This document shows, piece after piece, positions 8,992-17,603 of a stretch of 64,000 nucleotides of DNA. The translations under genes and the position numbers were made by a program. The DNA is from a bacterium SCSIO 12844 (lineage in GTDB: Bacteria > Pseudomonadota > Gammaproteobacteria > Francisellales > Francisellaceae): assembly GCA_024397935.1 (NCBI GenBank), contig CP073743.1:248001-312000 (forward strand), read 5' to 3'. The notes under the pieces are model-generated. The model saw only the letters and a list, made by a program, of their open reading frames with translations. It was not told the DNA's origin and ran no database searches. Position 1 is the stretch's first letter. The number at the start of each line of letters is the position of its first letter.

Positions 8992-10440
8992 TTACCAGGC
9001 AGGAATTGCAGCATCATGTGGAAATGCTTTATTTGCAGCTTTGATAACTGCTTGAGAGTGCATGATTTTAATTAATGTTTTATAGATTGGGTTATTTTTA
9101 TCAGCATTACGGATAGCGATAACATTTGCAAATGGCGAGCTTTTTGGTTCAACAAATAATGCATCTTTAATTGTTAAATGTGCTAAAGAGACAAAATCAT
9201 TATTAATCGCTGCTAGATCAACTTGATTTAATACTCTTGGAATTTGAGCGGCATCGAGTGTTTTAATATTTAGTTGATATGGGTTATCTATAATGTCATT
9301 TAATGTCGCTTGCCAATTAACATTTGCTTTTAATTTAATTAAACCTGCATCTGCTAATAGCATTAATGCGCGGCCTTGATTAGTTGGGTCATTTGGAATA
9401 ACAACGCTTGCACCGATTGGTATGTCGTGGATGGATTTAAGTTTTGTTGAATATAAGCCCATAGGGAAGATAAAAGTTTTTGCAATCCAATGAATTTTAT
9501 AGCCATGGTTTTTAATCTCAGCATTTAAAAATGGGATATGTTGGAATGCATTAGCATCAATATCTCCTGAAGCAAGTGCGCGATTCGGTAAGTTATAATC
9601 ATCAAATGCAATAGGTTTAAGGTTAATATGGTATTTATCTTTAGCAACAACCTCAGCTGCTTGCATAACTTGTGCCATAGGACCTGATGAATAGCCTATT
9701 TTAAGTACTGTTTCATGCTTAGGTATTAAACTATAGGTAATCTGACTGATACAACCAACAGCTAAAATAAAGGTTAAAAGCCATAGTTTTGTTAAAGATT
9801 TACTTCTAGCTAAGTAGTCTCCAAATGATTGTGTAAGTTGAACAATAACAATTAAAATAATGACAGTTTCAAGCATGACAGTTAAGTTAAAGCGTTGATA
9901 ACCATATTGTATAGCCAAGGTGCCAAGACCACCACCACCAACGGCACCAGCCATTGCTGAATAACTGATTAATGAGATAACCGTTAACGTAGCACCAGAA
10001 ATCAATTGCGTTTTTGCTTCTGGTAGTAGCACTTTTGTAATGATTTGCCAACGTGTTGAACCCATTGATTCAGCAGCTTCAATTAACCCTCTATCGACTT
10101 TGAAAATTGCAGTTTCAGCTATGCGTGCATAAAACGGAATAGCTGCAATTGTCAGTGAGACAATCGATGCATTTGTACCAATTGATGTGCCGATAATAAA
10201 AACCGTAATAGGGATTAATAAAATCATTAAAATGATATAAGGTACAGAGCGTGTTGCATTAACAATTACACCCAAAGTCATATTAAATAAACGCGCTTTT
10301 AAGGTTTTACTTTTTGCAGATAAAAAAAGTAAAATACCCAGTGCCAATCCAATAACGATTGATAATAATGATGAAATAAACACCATATATATGGTTTGCC
10401 AAGTAGATAAGATTACCTCAGAAAGCATCAGCTTTTGCAT
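8992..10440 (-). CDS. metIQ: methionine ABC transporter: MetI permease fused to MetQ binding protein
   Basis: One continuous frame of 482 residues joins two normally separate proteins. Residues 1-215 are the MetI permease with five or so membrane helices and the EAA loop (EAAESMGSTRWQ, 121-132) that docks on MetN. A further hydrophobic segment (about 219-237, containing Cys230) leads into a MetQ-type periplasmic domain from about 245 to the end, with the family's DANAFQHIPFLN and NDPTNQGRAL motifs. The binding protein is thus tethered to the membrane by the permease instead of a lipid anchor. The same fusion is known in Francisella (metIQ). The start lies inside the 3' end of metN (23-bp overlap). 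Confidence 0.95.
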   Translation of the reverse strand: MQKLMLSEVILSTWQTIYMVFISSLLSIVIGLALGILLFLSAKSKTLKARLFNMTLGVIVNATRSVPYIILMILLIPITVFIIGTSIGTNASIVSLTIAAIPFYARIAETAIFKVDRGLIEAAESMGSTRWQIITKVLLPEAKTQLISGATLTVISLISYSAMAGAVGGGGLGTLAIQYGYQRFNLTVMLETVIILIVIVQLTQSFGDYLARSKSLTKLWLLTFILAVGCISQITYSLIPKHETVLKIGYSSGPMAQVMQAAEVVAKDKYHINLKPIAFDDYNLPNRALASGDIDANAFQHIPFLNAEIKNHGYKIHWIAKTFIFPMGLYSTKLKSIHDIPIGASVVIPNDPTNQGRALMLLADAGLIKLKANVNWQATLNDIIDNPYQLNIKTLDAAQIPRVLNQVDLAAINNDFVSLAHLTIKDALFVEPKSSPFANVIAIRNADKNNPIYKTLIKIMHSQAVIKAANKAFPHDAAIPAW

Positions 10441-11464
10441 AGCCTAAAACCTCAATTTTTATTTGTTGTTGCTTGATGTATTCAAGTGCCTTATTGATAT
10501 TGTTTTTCTCGCCAAGTAATTGGCAAATACTAATGCCAATGGTTTGATTTTGTACTGGTGCAATATTTGCCTGAATTAAATTAGCAATAACATCAAAGCG
10601 TTTTGTTAATGTTGCAATAATTGGTTCTGATGCACTGTGGCCAAGAAAAGTTAACTTTAAAACAGGTGTTAGTGTTTCATCATCTGTATGCGTTAATTTA
10701 TGCCGTAAATCATCAGGCAATGATAATTTCATAGTGTTTTCAGTCAGTACTTTAGCAATAGTTGTTTGTGGATTAATAAATACATCGATGACATTACCAG
10801 TTTCTGCGATAATGCCTTGATCGATAATTGCAACTTGATTACAGATATCTCTGACGACTTCCATTTCATGAGTAATTAGAACAATGGTAATATTTAATTC
10901 AGCATTAATTTTTTTTAATAACTTTAATATTTGACGTGTGGTTTCAGGGTCTAAAGCTGACGTTGCTTCATCACAAAGTAAAATATCAGGTTCAGATGCT
11001 AATGCGCGTGCGATGGCAACACGCTGCTTTTGGCCACCAGATAATTGTTCAGGGTAGTAATGCGTTTGATTTTCTAGGCCAACTAACTTAATAAGCTCTG
11101 TTACACGTTGGTGAATTTTATTTTTATGTTTATGCGCAATCTCAAGTGGGTAGGCAATATTTTTATAAACATCTCTTGAGGAGAATAGATTAAAATGTTG
11201 AAAGATCATACCAATTCGATGACGTAGTTGGCGTAAGTCGCTGTTGTTAAGATTGGTAATTTCCAAATTATTAATCTTAATATGGCCAGAAGTAGGCTTT
11301 TCAAGTAAATTCAGCGTACGAATTAAAGTACTTTTGCCCGCGCCACTTTTACCAATAATACCAAAAATATCGCCTTTTTGAATCGATAGATTGATACCTT
11401 TTAATGCGGTCTCAGTTAAGAGCTTACTCGTATAAGTTTTTGTCAGATTCATGATTTCAATCAT
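10418..11464 (-). CDS. metN: methionine ABC transporter ATP-binding protein
   Basis: ATPase of the MetNIQ importer. Walker A GKSGAGKST lies at 38-46, the ABC signature LSGGQKQRVA at 141-150, and Walker B ILLCDEATSALD at 161-172. A C-terminal NIL domain (about 265-345) is the methionine-sensing domain that gives trans-inhibition in MetN proteins. At 348 residues it is the usual size. It is followed with overlap by metIQ. An AGGGGA ribosome site lies about 5-10 bases ahead of the ATG at 11464. The leader on the minus strand contains a SAM-II riboswitch, so transport is likely reduced when S-adenosylmethionine is plentiful. Confidence 0.96.
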   Translation of the reverse strand: MIEIMNLTKTYTSKLLTETALKGINLSIQKGDIFGIIGKSGAGKSTLIRTLNLLEKPTSGHIKINNLEITNLNNSDLRQLRHRIGMIFQHFNLFSSRDVYKNIAYPLEIAHKHKNKIHQRVTELIKLVGLENQTHYYPEQLSGGQKQRVAIARALASEPDILLCDEATSALDPETTRQILKLLKKINAELNITIVLITHEMEVVRDICNQVAIIDQGIIAETGNVIDVFINPQTTIAKVLTENTMKLSLPDDLRHKLTHTDDETLTPVLKLTFLGHSASEPIIATLTKRFDVIANLIQANIAPVQNQTIGISICQLLGEKNNINKALEYIKQQQIKIEVLGYAKADAF

Positions 11465-11542
11465 CTAAAGTCCCCTTTTATGGGCTATTATTATTTAAAG
11501 TATTTAAAATCGACTAAAGATGTTATAGAGAATTGATGAAAT

Positions 11543-11600
11543 ACTCGCTTTAGCCGAATTTATATAGCGCCCGCAAGCTGATCGCTCAAATCAGCGCTAA
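11543..11600 (-). promoter_or_regulatory. SAM-II (metA-type) riboswitch upstream of metN
   Basis: Reading the minus strand, TAGCGC (11594-11599) can pair with GCGCTA (11565-11570) to make stem P1. The enclosed loop has the conserved TGATTTGAGC and GCTTGC elements. P1 is followed by TATAAAT and then the conserved GCTAAAG at 11548-11554, which in SAM-II forms the pseudoknot with the P1 loop. The order and wording of these elements match the alphaproteobacterial metA aptamer and the metagenomic metX aptamer as I remember them. The metN ATG is about 80 bases downstream. I see no terminator in between, so translational control at the AGGGGA site is more likely, though the platform is not obvious. 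Confidence 0.88.
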
Positions 11601-11674
11601 TAACTACGCTATCAGTGATTGTAGTTCACGTCAACGTTTAAAATAATAAAAATAGATCAAATATTGGATTAAAT

Positions 11675-13054
11675 TTATACAGGCGTATGAATTTGAACAC
11701 TTTGGGCTGTGTTATTCTCTAATGGTTCTTCATTAAAATGACGAACTAATAGTGCATAAGAGACATCACGTTCGCTTAATACTTCGTCTAAATGAATATA
11801 AGCAGTATAGCCACTACCTTTCGCCGTTTGCATTGTTTCGCCATATTGATCTTGCATATTATCTAGTGTGATCATACGACTACCTGACGGTAACATTAAT
11901 TCAATACGATCTCCAATACTAAAACGATTGCGAACATTCACTTCAATTTTACCATTGTGGCGATCATAGTCAGTTACCTCACCAACAAACTGTTGTGATT
12001 TACTTTTTGATGATGAATTTTCATATTTTTGATATTCATCATGGACATGGCGTCTGAAGAAGCCCTCTGTATAGCCACGATTTGCTAAGCCTTCTAATGT
12101 ATCCATTAAAGCCATATCAAATGGGCGGTTATTTACCGCATCATCAATTGCTTTACGATAAAGTTGTGCTGTTCTTGCTGCGTAGAAGAAGCTTTTAGTA
12201 CGTCCTTCAATTTTAAAACATTCAACACCCGCTTTAGTTAAAGATTCAATATGATGAATGGCACGTAAATCTTTTGAGTTCATGATATAAGTACCATGCT
12301 CATCTTCAAACATAGGTGATAGTTTGCCTGGGTCTTTATCACTTTCTAAAAGTACAATTTTTCTTGAAGGTTCACCTATACCAAGGGTTGGTTGACTGAT
12401 TGCTTCAACATTACCCCATTCATCTTCTTTTGCTTCTGTGACATGATAGCTATTACGACAAGCGTTATTGCAAACGCCTTGATTTGGATCTCTATGTTTA
12501 ATATAACCTGATAATAAGCAGCGTCCAGAGTAAGCCATACATAATGAGCCATGTACAAAGACTTCTAATTCTACATCTGGGCAGTGTGTTTTAATCTCTT
12601 CAATTTCTTTTAGTGATAATTCGCGTGATAAAATAACACGTTTAATACCAAGTGTCTTATGCCAAAATTTTACTGCTTGGTAATTGACAGTATTCATTTG
12701 AACAGATAAATGGATTTCTTGATCAGGGTAAGCGTCTCTTACCATCATCATCATACCTGGATCAGACATAATTAAAGCATCAGGTTTAAGTTCTAATACC
12801 GGCGCTAAGTCATTTAAATAGGTTTTAATTTTAGCATTATGTGGTGCGATATTATTGGCTAATAAAAAACGTTTACCTAAGCTATGTGCTTCATCAATGC
12901 CTTCTTTTAGTTTTTCTAAGGTAGAAAACTCATTGTTTCTTGCACGTAGGCTATAGCGTGGTTGGCCTGCATAAACAGCATCAGCGCCATAGGCAAAAGC
13001 AAAGCGCATGGATTGTAATGAGCCTGCAGGTGATAGTAGTTCAGGAGATGTCAT
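11675..13054 (-). CDS. trhP: tRNA uridine hydroxylation protein, U32 peptidase family
   Basis: The 459-residue protein begins ELLSPAGSLQSMRFAFAYGADAVYAG, typical of the U32 family, and has the GSLCMAYSGRCLLSGY signature. Four cysteines (172, 179, 195, 199) can hold an iron-sulfur cluster. Length and sequence fit E. coli TrhP (YegQ), which with prephenate-derived precursors makes 5-hydroxyuridine at tRNA position 34, a first step to cmo5U. The C-terminal part is a small beta-barrel (VGEVTDYDRHNGKIEVNVRN). It stands alone downstream of its own AT-rich leader. The older label 'protease' is probably misleading. Confidence 0.92.
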   Translation of the reverse strand: MTSPELLSPAGSLQSMRFAFAYGADAVYAGQPRYSLRARNNEFSTLEKLKEGIDEAHSLGKRFLLANNIAPHNAKIKTYLNDLAPVLELKPDALIMSDPGMMMMVRDAYPDQEIHLSVQMNTVNYQAVKFWHKTLGIKRVILSRELSLKEIEEIKTHCPDVELEVFVHGSLCMAYSGRCLLSGYIKHRDPNQGVCNNACRNSYHVTEAKEDEWGNVEAISQPTLGIGEPSRKIVLLESDKDPGKLSPMFEDEHGTYIMNSKDLRAIHHIESLTKAGVECFKIEGRTKSFFYAARTAQLYRKAIDDAVNNRPFDMALMDTLEGLANRGYTEGFFRRHVHDEYQKYENSSSKSKSQQFVGEVTDYDRHNGKIEVNVRNRFSIGDRIELMLPSGSRMITLDNMQDQYGETMQTAKGSGYTAYIHLDEVLSERDVSYALLVRHFNEEPLENNTAQSVQIHTPV

Positions 13055-13241
13055 TGTATTTAGTGCCTCTTGATTTGAAATTTTAAAATTGGCTTATATT
13101 TGATCAATAAAGATCATTTGGTTGCTGATTGTATCTAAAAAGTATGCAATTTGCCAATAATTAATCATTTAAAATCCCTTTTTATCTATGAATACTTCGA
13201 TTAAAATGAGTGGTAAGTAATCAATTGATAGTTGTAGATGA

Positions 13242-14216
13242 ATGATGTTTTTTAGCAAATTTAAAATGATATTACTAAATACGTTTTGTATCATCATATT
13301 GGTAAGTAACTTTGCCTATGCAAATGCTTCCAAAGCTAATCAAACTGATGACTTAAGTAGTAACCAAGAAGTTAATGCAGTGATAAAAAAAATTGATGTT
13401 CTACAAAAAGAATTAGATCAGATCAATGCTAAAATTAATCAACTATCCCCACAAGATAAACAACAAGTACAACAACCTAAAAAAACGCTAACACCGCAAG
13501 AGATGCAAGCTCAATCAAGTTCAATTTTTATCCCTGGCGGAGCACCGCGGCCAATTGCAAATCAATCACATCTTAATCAGCCTAAGGCACCAACGCCTAA
13601 TAAAGATGCACCTAAAGATCAAAAAGATGCAGCAGATGCAAAATCTAATACAACAAATGATAATTCAACTGGTAGTAGTTATTCAAACAGCAATACCAAT
13701 GATTATAATAACGCAAATAATTATTCAACACCGTTTCCATCGACAGCAAATAGGCAAGTTACTCTATCATTAAATGACTATACTTCTGACACGCCTACTT
13801 ATACTTATGATAGTAGTACATCTTCTGTTACATTTACATTTGTGAATGATATAACGCTGACTTTAAATTTTAATAATTTTTCTGTATTTAATTTAAAAAT
13901 TTGTAATAGTAGCTTTGAAAACTGTCAAACAGTGACTGATAATCCATCAACAAATGAGTACCAACTATCAATGAGTCAGTTAAATGCAGTTAATTCAAAC
14001 CTAGGTGCAACACAGGCATCGCTTTCAGGTGGTACTTTCTTTGTGCCAACTTTCTATATTCAATATACTGCAACCTCAGGCTCATCTACACTCTTAACGG
14101 GTAGTTTTTCATTCCCAACAAGTTCAAGTGATATCTCTTGTAGTAGCACATCTAGTACAGTGTCTTGCCAACTACTAGATAGTACCCAAGTCAGTTTTTC
14201 AAGTTCAAGTAGTTAA
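13242..14216 (+). CDS. secreted coiled-coil protein, Ser/Thr/Asn-rich, unknown function
   Basis: I do not recognise a function. The N-terminus is a signal peptide (hydrophobic to about residue 25, cleavage near FAYANA). A short heptad-like coiled coil follows at about 43-69 (IKKIDVLQKELDQINAKI), then a Gln/Pro-rich hinge with FIPGGAPRP, a low-complexity Asn/Ser/Asp linker, and a C-terminal beta-rich domain with one close Cys pair (ICNSSFENC). The layout recalls periplasmic or surface proteins in which a coiled coil oligomerises the chain. No good ribosome site precedes either ATG (13242 or 13245). It converges on plsY with a 13-bp gap. Confidence 0.7.
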   Translation: MMFFSKFKMILLNTFCIIILVSNFAYANASKANQTDDLSSNQEVNAVIKKIDVLQKELDQINAKINQLSPQDKQQVQQPKKTLTPQEMQAQSSSIFIPGGAPRPIANQSHLNQPKAPTPNKDAPKDQKDAADAKSNTTNDNSTGSSYSNSNTNDYNNANNYSTPFPSTANRQVTLSLNDYTSDTPTYTYDSSTSSVTFTFVNDITLTLNFNNFSVFNLKICNSSFENCQTVTDNPSTNEYQLSMSQLNAVNSNLGATQASLSGGTFFVPTFYIQYTATSGSSTLLTGSFSFPTSSSDISCSSTSSTVSCQLLDSTQVSFSSSSS

Positions 14217-14229
14217 TGTAAGGTAAAAT

Positions 14230-14817
14230 TTATTTTGCTTTTTGACCAATTTTACTTTCACTACCTTTAAGCAAACGTTTAATATTACCGTGGTGTTTTA
14301 AAAGGATAATAATAGCAATGATTGAAAACACAACCATTGGCTTAAAACCATAGAGGAAAAACACAATAAATGGCACTTCAATTGTAGCAATTAACGCTGC
14401 TAAAGAAGAGTAACGACTAATAAGTGCAATAATTAACCAGGTAATCACAAAACAAATACCGATAACCCATGAAAAAGCGAACGTAACACCTATAAAAGTT
14501 GCAACACCTTTGCCGCCTTTAAACTTAAAAAATACAGGCCAGATATGTCCAATAATGCTTAAAAGACCAATTAGGCTTATTTCGAAGAAAGTTAGTTGCA
14601 AATACTTTGCAATAATAACTGGTATCAAACCCTTAAGCACATCACCTAGCAAGGTTAAAGCAGCAGGTAATTTACCACCTAATCTTAATACATTGGTTGC
14701 GCCAGGGTTGCCTGAGCCAATGGTTCTAGGAGAAGGTAGACGAAATAGCATGCAAATTAAGATAGCCATATTGATTGAGCCTAATAGATAGGCAATAATA
14801 GCCATTAAATAGATCAT
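14230..14817 (-). CDS. plsY: acyl-phosphate:glycerol-3-phosphate acyltransferase
   Basis: PlsY is a polytopic inner-membrane enzyme that moves an acyl group from acyl-phosphate to glycerol-3-phosphate, the first step of phospholipid synthesis. Its three conserved motifs are visible: SGNPGATNVLR near residue 36, the KGGKGVAT glycine-rich loop near 100, and the later hydrophobic segment with LLKHHGNIKRLLKG near the C-terminus. The 195-residue length is normal. The gene is monocistronic here, converging with the secreted coiled-coil gene and divergent from marC. PlsX, its partner, is not in the window. Confidence 0.97.
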   Translation of the reverse strand: MIYLMAIIAYLLGSINMAILICMLFRLPSPRTIGSGNPGATNVLRLGGKLPAALTLLGDVLKGLIPVIIAKYLQLTFFEISLIGLLSIIGHIWPVFFKFKGGKGVATFIGVTFAFSWVIGICFVITWLIIALISRYSSLAALIATIEVPFIVFFLYGFKPMVVFSIIAIIILLKHHGNIKRLLKGSESKIGQKAK

Positions 14818-14951
14818 ATCGTTAGTTAATGCCCAAATTGATTAATCGTTTAGGCATTCTATAATTAACTGGCTTAATTGATCAAGCATATTTAGTTAGG
14901 CTCATAATAATGTTGTAGTATAAGTATGCTTTTATAAAAAGGAGATAAAGT

Positions 14952-15575
14952 GTGTATTTGAGTTTTTTTGTATCGATGATTGTAATTATGAACCCAATTG
15001 GTAATGCTGCAATTTATATTGGCTTAATTTCAGATAGAGATAAAAAGGAACAGGCCTTAACAGCTAAAATTTGTGCAATTGCTGTTTTTATCATTTTACT
15101 TGTTTCATTTTGGGCTGGCTGGCCAGTATTAAAGTTTTTTGGAATTGGTGTGGGTTCATTAAAAGTCGCCGGTGGTCTAATTGTTTTAAGAATTGCTTTA
15201 TCAATGCTTAAAGGAAGCTCTCATACCCATGATCATGATACTGAAGAAGGACAACAAAAATGTGTTAAAAAGGCATCTGTAGCTGTTGTACCAATGGCAA
15301 TTCCAATTATTGCAGGACCTGGAGCAATCTCTGTTATGATTGCTAATGCGCATCAGTTTCAAGGCCTAGAGTCAGGCGTTATTATAAGTTTACTAAGTTT
15401 ATTATTAGCTGTAATTATTTGGTTTGTATTAGTCATTGCACCATGGCTTGGACGTCTACTAGGTGAGCAAGGTATGCAAATTATCTCAAGAGTTATGGGA
15501 TTAATTCTAGCAGCAATTTCAATTGAGATGTTACAAAGCGGAATATTATTACTATTTCCAGCGTTTTCATATTAA
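14952..15575 (+). CDS. MarC/SNARE-associated type membrane protein
   Basis: The 207-residue protein has six hydrophobic segments and the MarC-family opening FVSMIVIMNPIGNAAIYI, plus the internal repeat-like IPIIAGPGAISVMIANA. MarC proteins are inner-membrane proteins of uncertain function; the old link to multiple antibiotic resistance has not held up. A His-rich loop (SHTHDHDTEEG) between segments may be cytoplasmic. I place the start at the GTG at 14952 because an AAGGAGA site lies 7 bases upstream and no ATG fits. It converges with tmk, leaving a 16-bp gap. Confidence 0.88.
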   Translation: MYLSFFVSMIVIMNPIGNAAIYIGLISDRDKKEQALTAKICAIAVFIILLVSFWAGWPVLKFFGIGVGSLKVAGGLIVLRIALSMLKGSSHTHDHDTEEGQQKCVKKASVAVVPMAIPIIAGPGAISVMIANAHQFQGLESGVIISLLSLLLAVIIWFVLVIAPWLGRLLGEQGMQIISRVMGLILAAISIEMLQSGILLLFPAFSY

Positions 15576-15591
15576 AGTTATATTTGAGTAA

Positions 15592-16242
15592 TTATGATGT
15601 AGCATTTATATAATTTTCAATGGTTAAAATAATATCATTTTGAACTTCACTAATTGATTTAGAAGCATCAATTGTGACAGCACTAGGATCATTTTCAACT
15701 AATTGATGAAAAATAGCTCGAGATCGTTCAAAGAAATCATATTTTTCTTGCTCAATACGATCAGTTTCTCTTGACTGAATACGACTAAAACCAATCTCAG
15801 GTGCTAAATCAAGAAAAATAGTTAATCCAGGCTTAAAATTGCCTAATAAGGCATGATGGATTTGTTGAACACGTTGAAGCCCAAGTGATCTGCCACCACC
15901 TTGATAAGCAAAGCTTGAGTAAAAAAAACGATCACAAATAACCCACTGGTTATTGTTTAAAGCAGGAATAATGAGCTCTTTGACATGCTGCATTCTCGAT
16001 GCATACATTAAAAGTAGTTCTGCTTCATTTGTTAAACTTTCAGTTTTAAAATCAGTGATTAATAATTCTCTAATTTTCTCAGCGATAAAAGTACCGCCAG
16101 GTTCACGAGTCAGTTGAATTATTTCATTTGGCTTATGATGCCTAAACCAAGACTCAATTGTAGTCATGGCACTTGATTTGCCCGCACCTTCAAGGCCTTC
16201 AAGGACGATAAATTTATTTGTTTGACAGTCTATAATTGGCAT
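15592..16242 (-). CDS. tmk: thymidylate kinase
   Basis: Tmk phosphorylates dTMP to dTDP. The P-loop GLEGAGKS is at residues 16-23, the DRF-type substrate loop appears as CDRFFYSSFAYQGGGR, and a DLAPEIGFSRIQSRETDRIEQ lid follows. Length (216) fits the family. The start lies only 5 bp after the cydX stop, so it is probably transcribed with the cytochrome bd operon, an unusual neighbour for a nucleotide kinase. holB, a common partner, is absent. Confidence 0.96.
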   Translation of the reverse strand: MPIIDCQTNKFIVLEGLEGAGKSSAMTTIESWFRHHKPNEIIQLTREPGGTFIAEKIRELLITDFKTESLTNEAELLLMYASRMQHVKELIIPALNNNQWVICDRFFYSSFAYQGGGRSLGLQRVQQIHHALLGNFKPGLTIFLDLAPEIGFSRIQSRETDRIEQEKYDFFERSRAIFHQLVENDPSAVTIDASKSISEVQNDIILTIENYINATS

Positions 16243-16247
16243 AAAAC

Positions 16248-16367
16248 TTAACTATTTGATCCTTTGTTGTTTGTATTAAGCTCATCACGTCTATCAATCA
16301 GTTGACCAGCCCAAATACCTGCACTGACAGCAAAAATAGCAGTGATTGCCCAAAAAATATAAAACAT
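16248..16367 (-). CDS. cydX: cytochrome bd oxidase small subunit CydX
   Basis: A 39-residue frame sits between cydB and tmk. It starts with MFYIFWAITAIFAVSAGIWA, one membrane helix, followed by a polar charged tail (QLIDRRDELNTNNKG). Position directly after cydB, size and the single N-terminal helix match CydX/YbgT, which stabilises the haem region of cytochrome bd. An AGGAAT-like ribosome site lies about 7-12 bases upstream of the ATG at 16367. The sequence is diverged from E. coli CydX, so the call rests mostly on context. Confidence 0.85.
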   Translation of the reverse strand: MFYIFWAITAIFAVSAGIWAGQLIDRRDELNTNNKGSNS

Positions 16368-16386
16368 AAATTATTCCTCTTTCAAA

Positions 16387-17589
16387 CTAATAGAAAACAT
16401 GCTTATTTGCTTCAACTTCTTCAGTAGTAATTTTGCGATTATTTGGCCACATTTTTCGATAGACAAAACGTGTATACGTAAAAATAACTGGAATCATAAT
16501 CACGGCAACAACTAAAATACCAATGAGAGATATTTTAGAACTGGTTGCGTTCCAAATAACCAGCGATTGGTTAGGTTCCAATGATGAAGGCATAATAAAT
16601 GGAAAAACACTTAATGCTAAAGTTAATACAGTGCCTAAGACGGTAAGCATACTCATGATAAACATCTCTTTGGCAGCATCTTTATTTAGATAATATAAAA
16701 TACCTAATGCACCTAATAAAGCAAGTGCAGGTGCCAAAACCATCCATGGGTGTGTTGTATAGTTAAGATACCAGCCACCATCTGTGATGCTTACAACGCT
16801 ACCATGAATTGGATGGTAAATGCCATCTGATAAGTATTTTAAATCAGCATTAGGACTCCAGTGATAGCCAGGTAGGAATATTAACCAAATGCTAATTACG
16901 ATAAATAAAAGTATAAAAAGTACTGTGGATATTTTGACAATCATCTTAAAACGATTGTATAAGTGCTTAGTCGTTCTAAGCGCGATGTAGCAAGCACCAT
17001 GCATGATTGATAAAACAACGCTAAAAATTGCCATTAAAATTGCAAAAGGAGAAAAAAGCTTAAGTAGTGATAATAAAGCAGGCTCCATAATGAATTGGTT
17101 AGCATGAGTGCCATAATAAAAACGTAAAGTCTCTGGATTAAAAGCAAAAGGGAAGCCTAAAAAGATATTACCAACGGCAATGCCTAAAGCAAAAATAGTA
17201 ACAAAGCTACCTAAAGCAAGCATCCAGTCCCAGAAGTAGCGCACCTTTTTGGTTAAAAATTTAGAGCGGTACTCAAAGGCAACAGGTCTTAAAAATAAGG
17301 CCCAGAGTATTAATAAGACAGCGAGATATAATCCTGAGAATGAAGCGGCATAGACTCTTGGCCAGACAGCAAATAATAATCCACCAAAAGCCACAAGCCA
17401 AACTTGATTACCATCCCAAGTTGGTGCCATAACATTAATAATTGCTCGACGTTCATTATCTGACTTACCAGTAAATGGCACTAGAATGCCACCACCTAAA
17501 TCAAAGCCAGCAGTTGCAAGAAATGCATATAAACTAATACCAACAGCGAGCCAACCAAGAAGTTGTAATATGCTAAGTAAGTCGATCAT
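16387..17589 (-). CDS. cydB: cytochrome bd ubiquinol oxidase subunit II
   Basis: CydB is the second integral subunit of the cytochrome bd quinol oxidase. The 400-residue protein has eight to nine membrane helices and the family segments GFDLGGGIL near the N-terminus and APTWDGNQVWLVAFGGLLFA around residue 55. It starts 14 bp after the cydA stop and ends 19 bp before cydX. Cytochrome bd serves respiration at low oxygen and resists nitric oxide and sulfide. Confidence 0.97.
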   Translation of the reverse strand: MIDLLSILQLLGWLAVGISLYAFLATAGFDLGGGILVPFTGKSDNERRAIINVMAPTWDGNQVWLVAFGGLLFAVWPRVYAASFSGLYLAVLLILWALFLRPVAFEYRSKFLTKKVRYFWDWMLALGSFVTIFALGIAVGNIFLGFPFAFNPETLRFYYGTHANQFIMEPALLSLLKLFSPFAILMAIFSVVLSIMHGACYIALRTTKHLYNRFKMIVKISTVLFILLFIVISIWLIFLPGYHWSPNADLKYLSDGIYHPIHGSVVSITDGGWYLNYTTHPWMVLAPALALLGALGILYYLNKDAAKEMFIMSMLTVLGTVLTLALSVFPFIMPSSLEPNQSLVIWNATSSKISLIGILVVAVIMIPVIFTYTRFVYRKMWPNNRKITTEEVEANKHVFY

Positions 17590-17603
17590 TGATTACGCCT
17601 CCT

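Noticed and set aside
13555-13773. 72-residue frame inside the secreted coiled-coil gene
   Set aside because: It comes from the repetitive Asn/Gln-rich linker read in another frame.
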